Assembly: GCA_025330725.1 (NCBI GenBank)
Contig: JAIWND010000013.1
Location: 620,001-684,000, forward strand
Direction of reading: 5' to 3'
Source of the DNA: Chlamydoabsidia padenii
Taxonomy: Eukaryota; Mucoromycota; Mucoromycetes; Mucorales; Cunninghamellaceae
Length of the DNA: 64,000 nt
The notes beneath the pieces are model-generated. The model worked only from the letters and a program-made list of their open reading frames with translations, was not told where the DNA came from and made no database searches. Position numbers and translations under genes: made by a program. Below are positions 59,042 through 64,000 of the stretch, in pieces; positions within the stretch are counted from its first letter, which is position 1; each line of letters starts with the position of its first letter.

Positions 59042-59956
59042 ATGGAACAATTGGGTAGTATAAACAACAACGCCAACAGCACTACATTGCCGAACATATT
59101 ACGAATCAAGGATGAAAGCGCCATGAAGAAGTGCCTTCACGCCCGATCGTTGGTGAAGCTGACTTTGTTTGATATCACACTAGCTGACGGTTCTCAAAGG
59201 GGTGGTGGTTTATTGGCACTATATCTGTTGGCTAACCATATGGAAATATCAAGTGAACATTATATCCAGGTACTACTATTATAATAGTGAACTACGATCA
59301 GATCAAAAAAGTAATGTCTAACTGTATACACCAACTGGTTTAACTTGAAGTTGTGAATAGGTTATAACGTCAACTATTCTCTTGGACTTGGATGATTGAT
59401 TGGTGAAATAAGACAGGGCAAGATGCTTGTCTCTCGATTAACAACCCTCTCGGTTTGATGCAACGGGAAATACATGCGGATGAAGGTGGAAAACGTGTGC
59501 ATGACTTTTTAACGTGGTGGCTATATCGGTAATGAACACTGCATAAAAAAGAAAAAAGAAGATTTATTTTTATAACCTAATGGACTGGGTCATCTCTATA
59601 GGGGGATTATGCAGGCTCAACATGGCGGGAAATGGACGGGTGGTCAATCAATCCTTTTAAAGCAACTTTTGACTTTTTTCGACTACACAGGGGAAATGCA
59701 AATGGAGCAGATCGGTGGATACTTTGGATGGAATTTACTGCTGCTTGATCATGTCATTGAGTATTGCCATTATCAATTTGTTAGCGTGGATCGACTAATG
59801 GGGTCGTTAACAACAAGACTATACTCGAGCATCCTACTCACTCTGATCTGACGATATTCAATATGAACAAGACAATGGTGGCTACCTTTATGTGAAAAAA
59901 ACGATGCAGGGACGACCGGATAGGATACTCTTTACTCTACACCGTTATGATATCAA
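59042..59956 (+). pseudogene. Decayed or misread gene of unknown family
   Basis: Protein-like blocks occur in order on one strand but do not join in frame. Block A 59042-59269: MEQLGSINNNANS..., CLHARSLVKLTLFDITLADG, GGGLLALYLLANHMEISSEHYIQ, ending at a GTACTA donor in phase 0. Block B about 59418-59529 (QDACLSINNPLGLMQREIHA, GKRVHDFLTWWLYR) needs phase 1. Block C from about 59601 (GIMQAQHGGKWTGGQSILLK, FFDYTGEMQMEQIGGYFGWNLLLLDHVIEYCHYQFVSVDRLMG) splices cleanly to B but stops at 59851. Block D (DDIQYEQDNGGYLYVKKTM, GRPDRILFTLHRYDIKLQ, stop about 59966) lies in another frame. Two frame breaks suggest decay or sequence error. I do not recognise the family. Confidence 0.45.
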
Positions 59957-59966
59957 GCTCCAATAG

Positions 59967-60567
59967 TATAAAGTACATTTAGTATAGTATAGTATAGTAT
60001 AGTTGTTTGATAGAATAGTGTTGTTATATATCATCATGTTTAATAAAAAACCAAATATTCCTCCTTCTCCACTCTTTTTGTCAATAAAGAATATTGATTA
60101 ATTTTCGTTGTGTAGTTTATGTTTGGTGATCTTTAGAGTTCAGCATGTAACGGAAAGGCCACGTGCGTTTACGGCCATGTCTCCCTCTTTTTTTTTTTTT
60201 TTTGTCTGCCTCATTGGTGTAACGATTTCCTATCGTGACCATGATTCGTTCGCTTAACGGTGTTTAAAAATTGAAGGTATTTTTCCCTCTCTCTCTCTCT
60301 CTCTTTTCTTTTTTTTCCCTTTCTTCTTTCTTTCTTTACTATTTTCTTCAAATCTCCTCTCTCACGTCTTTCCCTTCTTTCTTTGTTTTTTTAAACTACT
60401 TTGACTCTTCTTCTTTTACACTTTGTTTGATAAACTGTCTCCATTCTCTCTTATTATCTTTATCGTTACTCTTTTGTTTATAAACAAACCATACAACATT
60501 ACTCGAACTAAGCAGCACACATTCACAACTCACCACCTTTGCTCGCTTCCGACAACGAAAACTCACC
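59967..60567 (+). promoter_or_regulatory. Long CT-rich leader of the phosphodiesterase gene
   Basis: Motif-like GGTGTTTAAAAATTGAAGG at 60259 is followed by about 200 bases of CT-rich sequence (60285-60440), the leader style seen before other starts here, then ATG 60568. TAGTATAGTATAG repeat at 59982-60003. Confidence 0.45.
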
Positions 60568-61165
60568 ATGGACTCTTCTCAATGCACACTTGTGATATTA
60601 ACTTCAAGTCATTATCCCAACTTGGTCCAACCTTATATTGATACATTGCAAGCAGTGTTTGAACAAGGTATGAAAAGGAAACTAGTAAAAAAAACAACAA
60701 CAAGAAGACAGGCAGTAACTAACTCAATTGTTGTTTATTGTGTGGGGTACATTGATAATATGGTATAACAAATAGTCGTAATAGCCAATGACAATGACGA
60801 TATGATTTATCAGCAAAAATATCATCACAACACACTCTTCTTTATGGATTTGGATACTTTACAAGACCATGAAGATGATCAAACTTCTATTAGCTCTACA
60901 AGTAGCTCTAGTACATCAACTATGGATTATCGACTCACTTGGATAAAGAAGATGACTCAACACTTTATTCATCACCCAGTTATAGGTAAGTTTCGGTTAT
61001 ATCCGGCTTGAATAATACTAATCTTTATGCTCCTTCTTCTTCTTTGATAGTTTGCTCCTCAGAAACAAACTCTACTTTTATGCTTGACTGTCTCCACTCT
61101 GGTGCTGCTGATTATTTGGTCAAACCTTTGTACTTGCCTGTTATACAAACATTATTCTTGGTGAG

Positions 61166-61196
<31 letters not shown>

Positions 61197-62875
61197 GATC
61201 AATACACCATGTGGCCCCCCTTTTGTTGTCTTCTTCTCTCCCCTCCCCTCTCTCCTACATCTCTCCCTTATTTACCTTTATATATCTATATCATTTGGAG
61301 ATTATTATATTAACTGTTTTATCTTCTTCTTTTCTTATTTGGGGTTAACCAATATAGAAATTACATCGCCGACAAGGACCCGAATCATCAACGACAGCAT
61401 CCACATCAACATCATCATCGACCAATTCAACAAGTACCTCATCATCAACTACATCAACAGCAACAGCAACAACATTAGATCTTCCAACACAAGTCAATCC
61501 AACTAGCTTACACGATGATGATTACTACTTCTTACCGACGACCATGCAACCTGAAGAAATCAATCATCGATTTAAAGAAATAGTCACCAAAGATATTCAG
61601 TAAGTAATATCCTATTATATATATATATATATATAAGGAGCTATCTTACTAACCAATCGATTATCTTGTGTAGATTGACTAAAGCCATGATGGATATTTA
61701 TGCTCCTCCTTTACCATTTCCCACCAAATATATACCATTATCAAGGTAAGATTATAAAATATGAATTCCCTCTATTTATCATTCTTAACTAACTAAATCC
61801 AACTTTATTATTATAGTCGACAAGCAGATGAATTAAAGGCCAAGTTAACACAATGGGACTTTTCTCCTTTTGAATTCAATCGTGATGAATTGATTCATTG
61901 TGTTTATTTAATCTTTGAAATGGTATTGTCTGAACCTGATTTATCACATCTCACCGTCACTCAAGGTAAGTAAAAAGGATACATTGCGTGTAAATAGGGG
62001 GGGGGGAAAGAAACAATTCATTGATTGTTTATTTATTTATTTGTATTGTAGATCAACTTTATGACTTTATCATCGATTTGGCAAATGCATATCACGAAGA
62101 CAACCCTTATCACAACTTTGCCCATGCTGTGGATGTCCTACAATGTATCTACTACTTTTTATGTCAATTGGGTGTTTTGACTGCTCAAGGTGGTGGTCGT
62201 CGTCGATCAGTTACATCAACAACAACAACAACAACAACAACAACACACAAACGTACATTGGCTCAACATGTTATGAAACCTAAACATGCATTTGCACTAT
62301 TACTATCAGCCATTGGACATGATGCTGCTCATCCTGGTGTCAATAATATGTTTTTAATCAACTCAAGAACACCTTTGGCTGTGATGTATAATGATCGATC
62401 AGTACTGGAGTCACTACACTCGATGACTTTATTCCAATTAATCAAGAAGCATGGCTTGGACCAATGGTGGACAGGGGATGATTATCAATGTTTCCGACAC
62501 ATCATTATCTCAAGTATCTTGGCGACTGATATGGCTCTCAATAACGATTATGTCAAGAAATTCAAACATGCTGCTGCTGCTGCCATCACCACCGACAACA
62601 AGAATGACTCTGAACATATGGATTACTTGTTACTATGTACAGCCTTGATCAAATGTGCCGATGTCAGCAACGTTACTCGACCCTTTCGACGTGGTAAGGA
62701 ATGGGCCGAACTCTTGGTGGAAGAATTCGCTTCTCAAGGTGATTTGGAAAGAGAACTAGGAATGCCGGTCTTACCATCCAATGATCGCACCAAGATCATA
62801 TTGGAGGAATGTCAAATCGGGTTTATTCAGTTTGTGGCATTGGATCTATTTAGCTCTGTGGCCTCCTTACTACCA

Positions 62876-62946
<71 letters not shown>

Positions 62947-63368
62947 CTTTGTAACCCAAAAACACACTCAACTCACACCACTTTTTTTTTCCCTTATCTT
63001 CCTTGATCATAGAACTCGACTTTACTGTGAAACAATTGCAACAAAACCTACAACAATGGGAGCTGGAAAAATTGAATCAACTGGAAAAGAAACAACAGAC
63101 TCTGGTTTTGGATAGCTTACCGACAGGGATCACTACAGCAGGAACAAAACGTAGGCTCTCTTATTGTTTAGAAGCATCAACACCTCCTTCATTAAACACA
63201 CCACCCCTTCGAGGCGACAATTCTACCACCACTTTTACATCACACCATCACTATCTGACTACATCATCATCACCGGCAAAGAAGTTGTCCACCGTAGATC
63301 AACAACAACATCGCAAACAATCAGTATCATCGACACCTTCCTCTACTTCTTCGTGTATACTTCAATAG
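60568..63368 (+). CDS. 3',5'-cyclic nucleotide phosphodiesterase with receiver-like N-terminus
   Basis: Class I phosphodiesterase hydrolysing cAMP. Exon 1 (MDSSQCTLVILTSSHYPNLVQPYIDTLQAVFEQ) joins VVIANDND, HHNTLFFMDLDTLQDH, DYRLTWIKKMTQHFIHHPVI, VCSSETNSTFMLDCLHSGAADYLVKPLYLPVIQTLFLKLHRR, which reads as a response-regulator receiver fold (the GAADYLVKPL end with its Lys-Pro is typical). A Ser/Thr-rich linker follows. The HD-type PDE domain has HNFAHAVDVLQ, IGHDAAHPGVNNMFLI, ADVSNVTRPFRRGKEWAELLVEEFASQGDLERELGMPVLP and IGFIQFVALDLF, with all metal-binding His/Asp motifs present. The tail is Gln/Ser-rich. An intron after LLPG holds 66 A's (62879-62944). Receiver plus PDE recalls animal PDE8, but no PAS domain is seen. 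Confidence 0.92.
62879..62944 (+). repeat. 66-base A homopolymer merged with a splice donor
   Basis: The donor reads GGTAA and continues as uninterrupted A for 66 bases, inside the last intron of the phosphodiesterase gene. Confidence 0.92.
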
Positions 63369-63369
63369 T

Positions 63370-63420
<51 letters not shown>

Positions 63421-64000
63421 TCCCTTCTTGACCTGCATTTCTTTTTACACTACATCTTTGTTTTATCTTGTTTCTTTACTCATGTTGCATATATATTTGT
63501 ACCATCATTTTTTATACTTCTCTTCATTCTTATTATCAGTTGTACTTTTGTTTCCCCCTCCCCTTCTCCACACCCTTTGCTTTATTATACATACACACAC
63601 ATCAATATATATATATATACATATACTTTTTTATAATAAAGATATCATTCAATCATACAACACTGGGGGCTTGGTGGTGATAAAAAAGTCTAATCTTTGG
63701 TGTTTTGACAAGGCGTCAAAAGCCATGTGGTTGATACTGATTTAGGGTAAAACCTACTGACATAAAAGTGACACAGGCTTCTGTCTTTGATAAGATCAAA
63801 AAAAACGAAACTTGGAGCACAATTGTATAAAGTGCCGTACGGCTGATGACCAAACTCTGCTCCACTTTTGTTTGTTTTTATACTACTTGTTTGTTTGGGA
63901 TGTTTGTATTTTGAACCAAACAGTGAGATATATCAACCATATGATAAACCTTGTTGTTTCGTGTCACATGGTCATGGCCCCCTCTTCTCGTCTCACCTTT
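63369..64000. other. 3' flank and unannotated end
   Basis: A (CT)n(CA)n microsatellite at 63375-63420, CT-rich 3' untranslated sequence, a TA repeat near 63605 and AATAAA-like signal near 63635. From 63700 to the end I see no gene. Confidence 0.5.

Overview
This is a nuclear segment of a fungal genome. It carries about two dozen recognisable eukaryotic housekeeping genes. Most are split by short introns (about 42-120 bases) with GTAAGT-type donors and TAG/CAG acceptors. Coding exons have moderate GC, while introns and spacers are AT-rich and full of A/T homopolymers. The gene set (Tvp23, Mim2, a Num1/Mcp5-type PH protein, a Bud4/anillin-like protein, METTL4, an ATRX-like SNF2 protein, BRAP, seipin), the spliceosomal architecture and poly-Gln/Asp/Ser-rich proteins point to an early-diverging fungus, most likely Mucoromycota/Mucorales. 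The lineage is an inference from style and gene content; no search was run.

Layout. 1-6.5 kb: 3' part of the 26S proteasome subunit Rpn3 (+), a six-repeat kelch protein (-), a double-GNAT acetyltransferase (-). 7.3-11.8 kb: an ATRX/ARIP4-type SNF2 translocase (-). 12-16.3 kb: a small GPI-anchored Cys-rich secreted protein (+), a PRL/PTP4A phosphatase (-), an anillin/Bud4-like AHD-PH protein (-). 18-23.7 kb: DHHC palmitoyltransferase, BRAP-type RING/UBP-zinc-finger protein and a sigma-type GST, all +. 24-34 kb, all -: SLC35F-like transporter, dynamin Vps1, METTL4-type adenine methyltransferase, Num1/Mcp5-like cortical PH protein. 34-45.4 kb: USP7 (-), Tvp23 (+), a membrane-anchored Nab2-type CCCH protein (+), seipin (-), an AIG2-like gamma-glutamylcyclotransferase (-). 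46-53.3 kb: an uncharacterised protein (-), ATP synthase OSCP (-) head-to-head with farnesyl diphosphate synthase (+), Bcd1 (+). 53.7-63.4 kb: mitochondrial PDK/BCKDK-type kinase (-), a Qc-SNARE Syn8-like (-), Mim2 (+), a decayed-looking locus (+), and a receiver-domain cAMP phosphodiesterase (+).

The genes are not a functional cluster. They cover protein turnover (Rpn3, USP7, BRAP), membrane traffic and lipid biology (Vps1, Syn8, Tvp23, seipin, DHHC, SLC35F), mitochondria (OSCP, Mim2, PDK-like kinase), isoprenoids (FPPS), chromatin and DNA/RNA methylation (ATRX-like, METTL4), cell shape (anillin-like, Num1-like, kelch) and cAMP signalling (PDE). I saw no rRNA, tRNA, CRISPR array or intact transposon.

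The main signal not explained by genes is a short recurring motif, roughly KCGGGRTTTRAAAT. It occurs in either orientation in nearly every intergenic region, sometimes two or three times, and occasionally in introns. It looks like a lineage-wide promoter element and resembles the animal CDE/CHR layout. Other points of interest are two GC-AG introns, intron-embedded A/T runs of up to 66 bases, and several very small candidate genes.
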